Positions 54,841-63,969 of a stretch of 64,000 bases of DNA are shown here, piece by piece. The position numbers and the translations under genes are program-made. A model generated the notes under the pieces. It did not search any database, had not been told where the DNA came from, and saw only the letters and a program-made list of their open reading frames with translations. The DNA comes from Hydrogenophaga sp. BPS33 (GTDB lineage Bacteria; Pseudomonadota; Gammaproteobacteria; Burkholderiales; Burkholderiaceae_C): positions 1 to 64,000 of the forward strand of contig NZ_CP044550.1 in NCBI RefSeq assembly GCF_009859475.1. Reading direction: 5' to 3'. Positions within the stretch are counted from its first letter, which is position 1; the number at the start of each line of letters is the position of its first letter.

Positions 54841-55263
54841 TCAATGAAGGCGACGGGCCAGCTGCAGCCTTGCAAGCATATGGACGTTCCACTGTGCCGG
54901 GCCATCACGCTCCAGCGCGAACTGGCGCGTGTGGTCGATGGCAACGTTCGGTCCCCGGGCGAATCCTGTCTCCGTGGCAAACAACGTCGATACCCGGCCA
55001 CCGTCTTCCACGGCCTGCAGGACGTCGCTAACTTCGGCGACCTGCGGACCGGCGAGCCAGTCGCACAGCCACTTGTCGATGACGCCCCACTCAACGTGTG
55101 TCACGACACCTTCGACGTCCTGAGAGACACGAGAGACGACACACAGGCAGCCGTTGTGCCGTCGCTCTTCCATCACACGCCGGAACGCCTCCGGCCATGC
55201 AACTCCGTCCGTGCCTTCGGCTCCATTGCGCGAAGGCACCCCATTCCTCTTTGGATTCTTCAT
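54841..55263 (-). CDS. Hypothetical protein
   Basis: 140-aa protein starting [19 protein letters not shown] with a GAGGAACAGAAGCAA ribosome-binding region. The centre reads [20 protein letters not shown] and [21 protein letters not shown], a repeating beta/alpha pattern that looks like a genuine small domain. Function unknown; no signal peptide. Confidence 0.5.
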   Translation of the reverse strand: MKNPKRNGVPSRNGAEGTDGVAWPEAFRRVMEERRHNGCLCVVSRVSQDVEGVVTHVEWGVIDKWLCDWLAGPQVAEVSDVLQAVEDGGRVSTLFATETGFARGPNVAIDHTRQFALERDGPAQWNVHMLARLQLARRLH

Positions 55264-55408
55264 TTGCTTCTGTTCCTCAATCGCGGGCGAATCGTCGTGA
55301 GGTCAGCCAACCGGGCGACCATGGAATCGACGGCTATTCATCCGTTCACAACGAGCCGCGCCTTCGTCAGAATCTGTGTATATTTTCAGATGCGGAGAAA
55401 CCTACTTG

Positions 55409-55564
55409 CCAACCCTACTGATAGCGGGAGCCAGAGCCGTCGTTGCCAGGTTGGAGAAGTCGAACTGGATTGATCGGCTGCTGGCGCGGCGTCACTACAA
55501 CGTCGTGGTGGTGTTGGCCAACAAAATGGCTCGTACCGTGTGGGCTGTATTGGCCAAAGCATAG
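55409..55564 (+). pseudogene. IS110/IS1111 transposase C-terminal fragment
   Basis: Encodes LPTLLIAGARAVVARLEKS and LLARRHYNVVVVLANKMART plus VWAVLA, the conserved C-terminal region of IS110/IS1111 transposases. About 85 percent of the gene is missing and no left end is visible. Confidence 0.75.
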
Positions 55565-55749
55565 CCTTTGACCAGGTGAGGTGGAATCCGACGGAGATTA
55601 CTGGCACCTGAAATCACAGACCGTGTTTTGTCATCAGGATTCAACAGGAAACCCGTTTTGAAGGAGATCCTTGACGGACTCGGTCTCCGATCGGATGTTC
55701 ATGAACAAATAATACAACGGGCGGATTCAAGTTTGAAGCGCAACAGTCG

Positions 55750-56078
55750 CCACCGAGTAAGGTTCGCAGGTGCAAAGCACCCGTCCAGGGGTTACCAACA
55801 ACTTTAGCCCGAAGATCGCGTGACGCTGGGCAATGGCCTTCACCTCGCGGCTGCTGCGAGTCGCTCCACAGGCCGATGAGCTCGGCGATATGCGCGACCG
55901 AAAGGTCCAGCCGGCGCGACTGGCGGATGAAGCGCAGCACCGACACCTCGCGCTCGCCATACAGGCGGTAGCTCGATGTGCTGCTCTCGGCCGCGGGTAG
56001 GGGGCCAATCTGTTCGTAGTGGCGGACCATCTTGGCCGATACACCGGCGGCGGCAAGCGGGCAAAGGTCGACAAGCAT
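55750..56078 (-). pseudogene. MerR-family (CueR-like) regulator relic
   Basis: Frame 1 encodes AAAGVSAKMVRHYEQIGPLP, SYRLYGEREVSVLRFIRQSR and IAELIGLWSDSQQ, then shifts near 55855 into frame 2 (REVKAIAQRHAIFG), after which homology ends. The dimerisation helix and metal loop are lost. It lies upstream of the copper ATPase with the IS110 scar between them, so it probably once regulated copA. Confidence 0.8.
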
Positions 56079-56268
56079 TCTGACGTTGTGTGCACCTGAG
56101 CACATGGGCGAGCAATACGCCCCGGACCGCTTGCATCACTAAATCTGGCAGCTTGCTGCGCAGCACGCCTTCGCTTTGCGTGTCCGTGTTACATCGAAAC
56201 GCTAAACCAAGTGCCATCGAAAGACGTACCACTTGGTCCCGCATCTGGGGTCGCTACGCGCCTACCTT

Positions 56269-57522
56269 TTAAAGGGCAAGCATCCACCCAGCGGCTGCGG
56301 CCAAAGAGACGACCAGCACCGGCGAAAGACGTGCGTAAACCAGCAGTCCGAATGCCGCCAAGGCAAGTCCGAAATCCGCTGTGGAGTGAATGGCACTGGT
56401 CCAGACCGGGTCGTAGAGCGCTGCAAGCAGGACACCGACGACGGCGGCATTGACGCCAGCCATCGCACGCTGGACGCCATCACGCTGACGCAGGGTCTCC
56501 CAGAACGGGAGCGCGCCGACTACTAGCAGGGACGCGGGCAGGAAGATGGCCAGGAGCAACGCCAGCCCGCCCAACCAGCCTCCCAATGGGCCGGGCATGA
56601 CGGCGCCGAGGAAAGCAGCGAAGGTGAACAAGGGGCCCGGTACCGCCTGGGCGGCACCGTAGCCAGCGAGGAAGACGTCGTTCGAGACTAGCCCGTCAGG
56701 AACCACCCCTGCCTGCAGCAAGGGGAGCACCACGTGGCCGCCACCGAACACCAGGGCACCAGCCTGATAAAAGCTGGCGATGATTGACAGTCCCGGCGAG
56801 CGCACCGCAGAGGCTAGGAGAGGCAGTGCCAAGAGCAGGATGACGAACAGGCCAATCAATGCGGCCCCGATCGCCTTGCTCACGCCGTAGTCGCGGTGTT
56901 GCGCCGCCGGGAGATGTCCGAGGTTCAATGCCCATCGGCCGACCAATCCGCCGGCGACGATGGCGGCGATCTGCCCTATCGCCGAGGGAACCGCCAGCAC
57001 CAGCAGGGCCGCCACAATGGCGACGCCTGCGCGCAAGCGATCGGGGCACAGCGACTTGGACATGCCCCATACTGCCTGAGCTACGACGGCCACCGCAACG
57101 ACCTTCAGGCCGTGAACACCACCCGACTGCGATAGGGCGGACCATTGCGTAACACCAGCCGCAAAGAGAATGAGCGCCACAGCGGAAGGCAGCGTGAACC
57201 CGATCCAGGCCGCCATCGCCCCACCCCAGCCAGCACGCCCCAGTCCGAGCGCAATACCGACCTGGCTGCTCGCGGGCCCCGGCAAGAACTGGCACAGCGC
57301 CACCAGATCCGAGTAGCTCTTGTCGTCTAACCACCCGCGGCGCTCGACGAACTCTGCGCGAAAGTAGCTGAGGTGGGCCACCGGCCCACCGAAGGATGTC
57401 AAGCCAAGCTTGAGGAACGCGATGAGGACCTCAAGCACCGTGCCTCGCGAACGGATGGCGCTCGCACCATCAACGGCGGGTTGTGCGGGAAGATTTTGTT
57501 CGGGCTGCTGCGTTTGGTTCAT
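56269..57522 (-). CDS. chrA: Chromate transporter ChrA
   Basis: 417-aa long-chain CHR protein with two homologous halves, each with about 5-6 TM segments. Hallmarks are FLKLGLTSFGGPVAHLSYF and FLPGPASSQVGIALG in the first half and FGGGHVVLPLL plus AVPGPLFTFAAFLG in the second. Its start overlaps the PadR gene by 53 bp. Exports chromate. Confidence 0.92.
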   Translation of the reverse strand: MNQTQQPEQNLPAQPAVDGASAIRSRGTVLEVLIAFLKLGLTSFGGPVAHLSYFRAEFVERRGWLDDKSYSDLVALCQFLPGPASSQVGIALGLGRAGWGGAMAAWIGFTLPSAVALILFAAGVTQWSALSQSGGVHGLKVVAVAVVAQAVWGMSKSLCPDRLRAGVAIVAALLVLAVPSAIGQIAAIVAGGLVGRWALNLGHLPAAQHRDYGVSKAIGAALIGLFVILLLALPLLASAVRSPGLSIIASFYQAGALVFGGGHVVLPLLQAGVVPDGLVSNDVFLAGYGAAQAVPGPLFTFAAFLGAVMPGPLGGWLGGLALLLAIFLPASLLVVGALPFWETLRQRDGVQRAMAGVNAAVVGVLLAALYDPVWTSAIHSTADFGLALAAFGLLVYARLSPVLVVSLAAAAGWMLAL

Positions 57523-57826
57523 GTGGCAGGGCTTCGCCGACCAGCTCGGACAACTTCGGACGAATCTCGGCCAGGACCTCTCGGCCCCTGTCGGTGGCGA
57601 CGTAGTACTTGCGCACCTTGCCTCCCACGACCTCCGACTCGCTCACCAGCAAACCTTCAAGCTCAAGGCGATGCAACAGCGGATACAGGGTGCCCGGGCT
57701 CAAGGTGTAGCCGTGCCGCCCGAGTTCCTCCGCCATGCCGGCCCCGAAGATTCGCTCATGCGCTGCGTGATACAGGATGTGCACCCGCACAAACGCAAGG
57801 AAGATGTCTCTTACTGTATCGGTCAT
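57470..57826 (-). CDS. PadR-family transcriptional regulator upstream of chrA
   Basis: 118-aa PadR-type winged helix (IFGAGMAEELGRHGYTLSPGTLYPLLHRLELEGLL, split over residues 25-60; then YYVATDRGREVL). ATG at 57826; sequence upstream in the same frame is not homologous. Direct CAATATC repeats (about 57829-57847) lie just upstream. Overlap with chrA by 53 bp implies coupling; a role as chromate-responsive repressor is inferred. Confidence 0.75.
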   Translation of the reverse strand: MTDTVRDIFLAFVRVHILYHAAHERIFGAGMAEELGRHGYTLSPGTLYPLLHRLELEGLLVSESEVVGGKVRKYYVATDRGREVLAEIRPKLSELVGEALPHEPNAAARTKSSRTTRR

Positions 57827-57957
57827 CGATATTGAAGTTGGATATTGTAAATGCGACCATGTTTTTCCCGCAAATCTACACGTGCCCAAGACCGCATTCT
57901 CCCGCCAATGCCCGTTGAGTCCGGCAGCGCTAGGGGCCGCCCGGAAATGGCCGCTTC

Positions 57958-58911
57958 CTAAATCAAAGGGGCGAGCAAGGACTTCAGCGAGCGGGCTTCG
58001 CTTTCGGCATCGAATTGGACGGAGCACGCCTGTGCCTGCTGCGCCAGCTGTGCAAGCAATCCTTGATGTAGGTGCAGATCGACAAGCTTGGCGGCCAACT
58101 CTGCTGCGTTTCCCACCGCAAAGTACCCCGAATACCGAGCGCCCAGCAACCCCACGTTCCCGTCGATGTGTGAGGCCAGCACGGGCGTGCCGCTGCGCAC
58201 GGCCTCGATCACGACGTGGGCGCCCCCTTCCATCCGGCTGGGATGCACGAGGACATGGGCGCGCTGAATGCGCCTTCGGGTCGCATCGTGTGACAGTGGT
58301 CCCAGCCATCGGTAGTTCGGACAGGCTGCGTGAAGGGCCTGCGCCTGTTGCCCTAAGTCGGCATCCAATGCTGCACCGATGTGGTCAAAGTGGATGTTGG
58401 CATCGTGAGCCAATAGTCGGGCGGCTTCGAAGTAGGTCTGGGGGTCCTTTTCGCTGCGCAGATGCCCGACCATCAGCGCACGCAAGTGGTTTGGGCTCTT
58501 GCCGACCGCGACACGGGCGCTGCAGGATTGAAGAACGACATGGGCCTTGTCCTGGAGATGAGCCGGCAGTGCGCGAGCGCCCAATGCATTGAGCACGACG
58601 AGCCTGTCGGCGAGTTCCAATGAACGGTGCGCATCGGCGTCGCTGGCAATGTCTCGGTAGAGGTCGGTGCCAGTCAGAACCAACACCAGGGGTCGCCCTG
58701 GGTGACGCTCGCGCCACGCCACGATCGAGTGTGCGGAACGCCTGGCGTGCAGCGCGATCATGAGTGCGTCGTCGTGATCGGACCATTGCGCGGTCAGCCG
58801 GACTCGGTATGCTCCGCTCAGCAGGTGCGACCAGCGGTGCGCCGTTTGCCAGTTGCCATTGTTGGCATCGGCGAGTGCAGGGGTCACGATGACAAGTTGA
58901 GGAAGATGCAC
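57958..58911 (-). CDS. senB: SenB selenosugar synthase (GT family)
   Basis: 317-aa glycosyltransferase-like protein beginning VHLPQLVIVTPALADANNGN, typical of the SenB family, with the GT-B C-terminal motif SRMEGGAHVVIEAVRSGTPVLAS. SenB joins selenophosphate to a UDP-sugar to make a selenosugar for selenoneine. Divergent from senA; the GTG start (58909-58911) immediately abuts the senA ATG on the other strand. A third gene, senC (selenophosphate synthase), is not seen here. Confidence 0.85.
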   Translation of the reverse strand: MHLPQLVIVTPALADANNGNWQTAHRWSHLLSGAYRVRLTAQWSDHDDALMIALHARRSAHSIVAWRERHPGRPLVLVLTGTDLYRDIASDADAHRSLELADRLVVLNALGARALPAHLQDKAHVVLQSCSARVAVGKSPNHLRALMVGHLRSEKDPQTYFEAARLLAHDANIHFDHIGAALDADLGQQAQALHAACPNYRWLGPLSHDATRRRIQRAHVLVHPSRMEGGAHVVIEAVRSGTPVLASHIDGNVGLLGARYSGYFAVGNAAELAAKLVDLHLHQGLLAQLAQQAQACSVQFDAESEARSLKSLLAPLI

Positions 58912-60069
58912 GCCACAAGCATAGCGCCAGACACAAGCCAAGCCGAGGCCGCTCGCAACGGGGGCGCGGATGTGCTCGCCCAGGCCGTGCTCGACTGCCG
59001 CCGCGACACGCTGTCCACCTTTGAATCCTTCATCACGGCGCTGCCTGATTTGAAGGTGCCTCTCCACCCCGAAGTCAACCCGCCTCTGTGGGAGCTGGGT
59101 CATATTGGCTGGTTCCAGGACCACTGGATTGCCCGCAATCCTCATCGGCATCTGGGCTGGGATGCCGACCCCGCGGCAATTCTGGCGCACGTCGACGATG
59201 CGTTGTACGACTCGAGCGCAGTGCCCCATGACAGCCGATGGCAATTCAAGTTGCCCGATGTTGACGAAACCCGGGTTCAGCTTGCCGAGCAGCTCGAGCG
59301 AACCCTATCCTTCCTGAGGGGGGTGAACAGCTCCGACCCTCGCGCCTTGTACTTCTACCGCCTGGTTCTGCTGCATGAAGACATGCACCATGAGGCCGCG
59401 CTTTACATGGCTCAGCATCTGGGCATTCCGATGAATGACGAACGATGGAAGAGCCCGGCACTGCCCGAACCATCAACGCCTCTTGAGCTGCTGCGCGGAA
59501 CGCTGACGCTGGGCGGAGACATGCAGGATGGGTTTCGTTTCGACAACGAATGTGGCCAGCGGGTCCACCAAGTGGAGGCGACGACCATCGACGCGCAGGT
59601 GGTTCGCTGGGCTGAGTACCTGCCTGCCGTCGAGGCTGGTGCCAACCCCATGCCTCGATACCTGCGACGCGAGGGTTCGATCTGGACCCGGTGGCGACAC
59701 GGTCAGTGGAGCACACTGGACATGCACGAACCCGCTTGTCATCTGAGTGCCCATGAGGCCACAGGATGGTGCCGTTGGGCCGGCCGCCGTCTGCCAACGG
59801 AAACCGAGTGGGTGTGGGCATCGCGCACGCAGCCCGGCGCTTTCCGCTGGGGCGATGTGTGGGAGTGGACGGCCACAGCCTTTGGACCGTTCACTGGGTT
59901 CCAAAGCCATCCCTATCGAGACTACTCCCTGCCGTGGTTCGACGGAAGGCCCGTGCTGCGCGGAGCGTCTTTTCTCACACAGCCGCGTTTGCGACATCCC
60001 GACTACCGCAACTTTTTTCCTGCTGCGCGCAATGACATTCCAGCTGGGTTCCGGAGCTGTGCCCGTTGA
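58906..60069 (+). CDS. senA: SenA selenoneine synthase (EgtB-like)
   Basis: 387-aa EgtB/SUMF1-type nonhaem iron enzyme. The DinB-like N-terminal half has PPLWELGHIGWFQDHWIARNP and the iron-binding LLHEDMHHEAALYM. The C-terminal formylglycine-enzyme-like domain ends VLRGASFLTQPRLRHPDYRN. The family couples a selenosugar to hercynine. The ATG at 58906 is behind GTTGAGGAAG. EgtD (hercynine synthesis) is not in the window. Confidence 0.85.
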   Translation: MHATSIAPDTSQAEAARNGGADVLAQAVLDCRRDTLSTFESFITALPDLKVPLHPEVNPPLWELGHIGWFQDHWIARNPHRHLGWDADPAAILAHVDDALYDSSAVPHDSRWQFKLPDVDETRVQLAEQLERTLSFLRGVNSSDPRALYFYRLVLLHEDMHHEAALYMAQHLGIPMNDERWKSPALPEPSTPLELLRGTLTLGGDMQDGFRFDNECGQRVHQVEATTIDAQVVRWAEYLPAVEAGANPMPRYLRREGSIWTRWRHGQWSTLDMHEPACHLSAHEATGWCRWAGRRLPTETEWVWASRTQPGAFRWGDVWEWTATAFGPFTGFQSHPYRDYSLPWFDGRPVLRGASFLTQPRLRHPDYRNFFPAARNDIPAGFRSCAR

Positions 60070-60252
60070 GACCGGATTCGCGGTCGCAGCAACTTCGGCG
60101 TGAAATGAACGAACCGAACGGCTGCTGCACATGATCGAGACCGAAGGCGTGGATGGCAGCCTTCGCGTCGGGTTGAGGCCCACTGTCTTGTGGTGGCGCG
60201 CAGCACAGGACATTCACCACTGTGTGAGGCGCGGCAGAGCGCTTTGCGGCGG

Positions 60253-60684
60253 CTACTTCCCTTTGATGCTCTGCTTCAGCGCATCGAAACTGCCCTTGAC
60301 AGCAGGGGCCATCAGCAAACCGGACTTGTCCTGCTTCGCGACTCCCTCGACTTCGAATCGGTCAGCCAGCTCGGTGTACGAAATCATGCCGTTGAGCTTG
60401 CCTCCACTTTGGGCAATGTTCTCGCCACCGAACCAGACGATGGGCGCCTTGGTACCGGCCGGCATGAACGACACCGGGTAGATGAGGATGGGCACCTTGT
60501 AGGTGTTGGCCAGCTCGGCAGCGACCTGGATGTTGTTGTTGCAGCGCAGGCCCGGTGGGTCGTTGCTGACGAGGGTCAGCACTTTCCTGCCGTCGATTTC
60601 CAAAGGCCCAGGAGCGGACTGGGCCCATGAGGTAGACAAGGCGCCCAGCAGCGCAGTCGTCAATGCGAATGTACGGATATTCAT
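60253..60684 (-). CDS. Exported DsrE-like sulfur-relay protein
   Basis: 143-aa protein with signal peptide (ALTTALLGALSTSWAQ). The core RKVLTLVSNDPPGLRCNNNIQVAAELA and APIVWFGGENIA fit a DsrE/F-like alpha-beta fold. Follows the rhodanese gene by 12 bp in the same direction. The Cys in LRCNNN is a candidate persulfide site. Family call is moderate. Confidence 0.55.
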   Translation of the reverse strand: MNIRTFALTTALLGALSTSWAQSAPGPLEIDGRKVLTLVSNDPPGLRCNNNIQVAAELANTYKVPILIYPVSFMPAGTKAPIVWFGGENIAQSGGKLNGMISYTELADRFEVEGVAKQDKSGLLMAPAVKGSFDALKQSIKGK

Positions 60685-60696
60685 GCCGCAAAAACC

Positions 60697-61155
60697 TCAA
60701 TCCTTCTTGCCGGCGCGGCTGCTGGCTTGCATGCCGCCGCTGGCCTTCCATTCGTTGTAGCCGCCGTGCAGAAGACGCACGTTCTCGTAGCCGTCCATAC
60801 GCAGTGCCATGGCCACCTGACCGGCAAACGAGCTCGTGTTGCAGTAGACGAGGATGGTCTTGTCCTTGGGCAGCTTGGCGCGCTGCGCAAACACCTGACG
60901 CCATTCAATGTTCATGGCACCCGGGATGTGATCCTTGGCAAACTGCCCCGCGTCGCGCACGTCGAGCACGAACAGTTTCTTGTAGTCTTCTGCCGCCAGC
61001 TGCTCGGCCATGATGGTGCCGCTGTTGGCATCCGCAAAATCGAAGTAGCCCTCCAGGGCGCTGGTGGTGGCTTTGTCGGCCTGGGCGTGCGCGGCCAGTG
61101 GCAGGCAGGCGGCAGCCGCAAGGGCAAGGGTCATGGTCAGTCGGCGCGTGTTCAT
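60697..61155 (-). CDS. Periplasmic rhodanese
   Basis: 152-aa single-domain rhodanese with a signal peptide (ALAAAACLPLAAHAQA). Motifs are FVLDVRDAGQFAKDHIPGAMNI and the active-site loop VYCNTSSFAGQVA, with Cys at the catalytic position. Transfers sulfane sulfur. Part of the leftward cluster with MFS, MBL and ArsR-rhodanese. Confidence 0.88.
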   Translation of the reverse strand: MNTRRLTMTLALAAAACLPLAAHAQADKATTSALEGYFDFADANSGTIMAEQLAAEDYKKLFVLDVRDAGQFAKDHIPGAMNIEWRQVFAQRAKLPKDKTILVYCNTSSFAGQVAMALRMDGYENVRLLHGGYNEWKASGGMQASSRAGKKD

Positions 61156-61182
61156 GGTTGTCTCCAGAGTGGTTGAGGGAAA

Positions 61183-62460
61183 TCAGGTGGCGGGATTGAG
61201 GCGGGGGTGGGTTTCTTCCCCCCAGCGGAACAAGATGGCGCCGGACAGCAACATGGCCACGGCAACGAACCAGAAGGCGCTCTCGATGCGGCCACCCAGC
61301 GCGGCAGCTGCCCCCAGGCCAAGCGCGCCGATGCCGTAGCCCAGGTCGCGCCAGAAGCGGTAGATGCCGATGGCCGACGCTCGCCAGTTCGGGTGGGCGA
61401 TGTCGGCCACGGCAGCGCTCAGGTTCGGGTAGAGCATGGCCATGCCCAGGCCCGCGACGGTGGCGGATGCGCTCCACCACAGGGAGCCGGTTCCCATCGG
61501 CATCAGGGCCACGCCGGCACCACATACCCACATGCCCCAGGCGTTCAACATGTGCCTTCCGATACGGTCGGAAAGACGGCCGGTGAAGAACTGCGCGGCA
61601 CCCCAGGTGAAGCCGTAGATGCCGACGATCCAGCCGATGCCGGGCAAACTCACGCCCTGCTGGTGCAGGTAGACCGGCCAGAACGCCCAGACCAAGGCAT
61701 CGACGAACTTCTCGACCAACCCGGCCTGGCAGATCGCCGCCATGCGGCGGTCGCGCCAACTCATCAGGGCGAACATCTCGGCCGTCGATGGCTTTTCGCT
61801 GACCGCCTTTGGGTATCGTGGCCTGAGCGCTTGGGCACCTGGAGCGGCGTGGCGCTTCACCTCGTCTCGCGCCCAAGGCAGCGTCTCCGAGATGGAGAGC
61901 CAGGACAGCGCCGTGGCCAGCCCAATCACGCCCATGCCGAACCACAAGAGGCCCTCTCGCGGGCCGAACATCGCGGCAAGGTAGCCCGTGATGACGCCAG
62001 CGATGGCCACGCCAACGTAGCCAGAGAACTCGTTCAAACCGATCACCAGGCCACGCTGATCGGCCCGGGTGATGTCAAGCTTGGCCGTCTGCGTCATCGA
62101 CCAAGTGAGACCCTGGTTGATGCCCAGCAGCACGGTGCCAAACACGACCCACGCCCAGCTGGTTGCGAAGTAGATGAGCAACGGAATGGGCAAGGCAACC
62201 AGCCAGCCGAACAGCAGCACCCGTTTGCGGCCCATTTCTTCGGCCAGGCGCCCGGCAACGAAGTTCATCGTTCCCTTGACGAAACCGAAAGCCACGACGA
62301 AGGCCGCGAGCAGCATGAACGAGCCGCGCGGCACACCGAACTCGGACTCCGCCAGCGCAGGCACGACGTTGCGCATCATCCCGATGGTCATGCCCACGAG
62401 CAGCACCTGCAGCAACTGCTGCAGAAACTGACCGAGGTTGGCGCGGATGCCGAACTGCAT
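61183..62460 (-). CDS. MFS transporter of the sulfur cluster
   Basis: 425-aa, 12-TM major facilitator. It has the MFS signature GRLAEEMGRKRVLLFGW after TM2 and again GRLSDRIGRHMLNAWG after TM8. It is encoded between a persulfide-dioxygenase-like gene and a rhodanese, so it may carry a sulfur compound; substrate unknown. Confidence 0.85.
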   Translation of the reverse strand: MQFGIRANLGQFLQQLLQVLLVGMTIGMMRNVVPALAESEFGVPRGSFMLLAAFVVAFGFVKGTMNFVAGRLAEEMGRKRVLLFGWLVALPIPLLIYFATSWAWVVFGTVLLGINQGLTWSMTQTAKLDITRADQRGLVIGLNEFSGYVGVAIAGVITGYLAAMFGPREGLLWFGMGVIGLATALSWLSISETLPWARDEVKRHAAPGAQALRPRYPKAVSEKPSTAEMFALMSWRDRRMAAICQAGLVEKFVDALVWAFWPVYLHQQGVSLPGIGWIVGIYGFTWGAAQFFTGRLSDRIGRHMLNAWGMWVCGAGVALMPMGTGSLWWSASATVAGLGMAMLYPNLSAAVADIAHPNWRASAIGIYRFWRDLGYGIGALGLGAAAALGGRIESAFWFVAVAMLLSGAILFRWGEETHPRLNPAT

Positions 62461-62467
62461 GTCCTGT

Positions 62468-63217
62468 TCAGACGGTGGCTGGCACCACGCCTCGCAAGTT
62501 TGCCTCGACGATGCGCGCCATGTCGACCGGTCGGGGCGTCATCTCTGCAGTCAAGGCGGCCACGAACGCGGCCCTGTCCATCGCCAGCATCGGATTGAAG
62601 CGTTTCTCGAAGCCGATGGTGGATGCCGGTTTGCCCGACAGGCCGGCACCACATGCGCTGCCGGCCTGGTGACCCGGATAGATCTCCAGCTCGTTGGGCA
62701 GGTTCAGCAAGCGGTTTTGCAACGTGTCATAGAGCTGTGCAGCCATCTCGTGCTCCCGCTCCGCCAGGTCAGGTCGCCCGACCGCACCAACAAAGAGCGT
62801 ATCGCCGGTCAGGACGAACCAGGGCTCATCACCCCGGCGCAGGTCTCGCACCATCAGGCAAACGCTGTCCGGGGTGTGCCCGGGCGTGTGGGCAATGTCC
62901 ACAACCACGTTGCCCGCTTCCAGTCGTTGCCCGTCGTGTAATGGGGAAAAATCGAAGCCCACGCGACCCAGGTTGCTCTCGTGCAAGTGGTAGGCGGCCC
63001 CGACCCGTCGCGCGAGTTCCAGACCTCCCGAATAGTGGTCCGCGTGGACATGCGTGTCGATGACATGGACGATTTGCGCGCCTGCTCTTTGCGCCTCTTC
63101 CATGAACCAGTCTTCATCGCCAGCCACAACATCGACCGCAACAGCTTTCTGCAAACCAGCACAACCGAAAAGATAAGAGAGCGTGGCGTTGGCAGCCGGT
63201 CTTTGGCGGAAAAACAT
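62468..63217 (-). CDS. Metallo-beta-lactamase-fold hydrolase, persulfide-dioxygenase-like
   Basis: 249-aa MBL-fold protein. Metal motif HVHADHYSGG, then HTPGHTPDS, TGDTLFVGAVGRPDL and YPGHQAGSACG, the pattern of ETHE1-type persulfide dioxygenases. Neighbouring rhodaneses support sulfane-sulfur oxidation to sulfite. Starts upstream of the MFS gene by 8 bp. Confidence 0.88.
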   Translation of the reverse strand: MFFRQRPAANATLSYLFGCAGLQKAVAVDVVAGDEDWFMEEAQRAGAQIVHVIDTHVHADHYSGGLELARRVGAAYHLHESNLGRVGFDFSPLHDGQRLEAGNVVVDIAHTPGHTPDSVCLMVRDLRRGDEPWFVLTGDTLFVGAVGRPDLAEREHEMAAQLYDTLQNRLLNLPNELEIYPGHQAGSACGAGLSGKPASTIGFEKRFNPMLAMDRAAFVAALTAEMTPRPVDMARIVEANLRGVVPATV

Positions 63218-63315
63218 GGTGGTCTCCTGGGGCAGAGCACAAGCCTTGTCGGCCTAAGCTGTCCATTGGGTGATTTCGTCGAGGGTGCTGCGGTTGCACC
63301 TGGGATGAGGTCTTC

Positions 63316-63969
63316 TCAGTTCGTCACCGGCAAGCCTCGGGCTCGCCATTCGGCCACCCCGTCGGTGAGGTGAAAGGCCTGATAGCCCTTCTTGCGCAGA
63401 AGCTCGACGGCATCCTTGGCCATCAGGCAGAAGGGGCCACGGCAATAGGCAACCACCGGGATGTCCTTGGGCAACTCGGCGATGCGTTTCTTCAGTGCAT
63501 CCACCGGCAGCGAGCGCGCGTGAGGCAGATGAGCCGCGGCGTACTCATTCTCGGGCCGCACGTCCAGCACAAGCACTTCACCGGCGGCAGCACGACGCAA
63601 GATGTCGGCGCGGTTGACGCCCTGCAGGTCGTCTCCGTGCTCGACGATGGAGGCGAGCGCCATCTGCAGTTCAACGAGACGCTCCTCGGCTGCCGTGCGC
63701 AAGTTCACCCACAGATCGGCCACGCTGGTACTCGCCAGCCGATACAGGACGTACTTGCCGTCCTTGCGGGTGTCCACCAGGCGCGCCAGGCGCAACTCTT
63801 TCAAGTGGGCGCTGGCCAGCTTGACACTGACGTCCGCCTGAGAAGCCAGCATCTCGACGGTCTTCTCACCTTGGCACAGCAACTCGATGAGCTCCAGGCG
63901 CTTGGGACTGGCGACAGCCTTGCCGATGCGCGCAACCTGGTCGTAAAGGTGGTTTTTGAGTTCTCTCAT
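63316..63969 (-). CDS. ArsR-type HTH fused to rhodanese
   Basis: 217-aa two-domain regulator. N-terminal ArsR winged helix (SPKRLELIELLCQGEKTVEMLASQADVSVKLASAHL, in pieces over residues 20-60) and C-terminal rhodanese with DVRPENEYAAAHLPHA and active-site loop VVAYCRGPFCLMAKDAVELLR. The Cys in YCRG could sense sulfane sulfur directly. It heads the leftward sulfur cluster and is its likely repressor. Confidence 0.9.
   Translation of the reverse strand: MRELKNHLYDQVARIGKAVASPKRLELIELLCQGEKTVEMLASQADVSVKLASAHLKELRLARLVDTRKDGKYVLYRLASTSVADLWVNLRTAAEERLVELQMALASIVEHGDDLQGVNRADILRRAAAGEVLVLDVRPENEYAAAHLPHARSLPVDALKKRIAELPKDIPVVAYCRGPFCLMAKDAVELLRKKGYQAFHLTDGVAEWRARGLPVTN

Noticed and set aside
60070..60252. 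Gap after senA checked for a small gene or an IS end
   Set aside because: No consistent frame, inverted repeats or known RNA structure could be seen.
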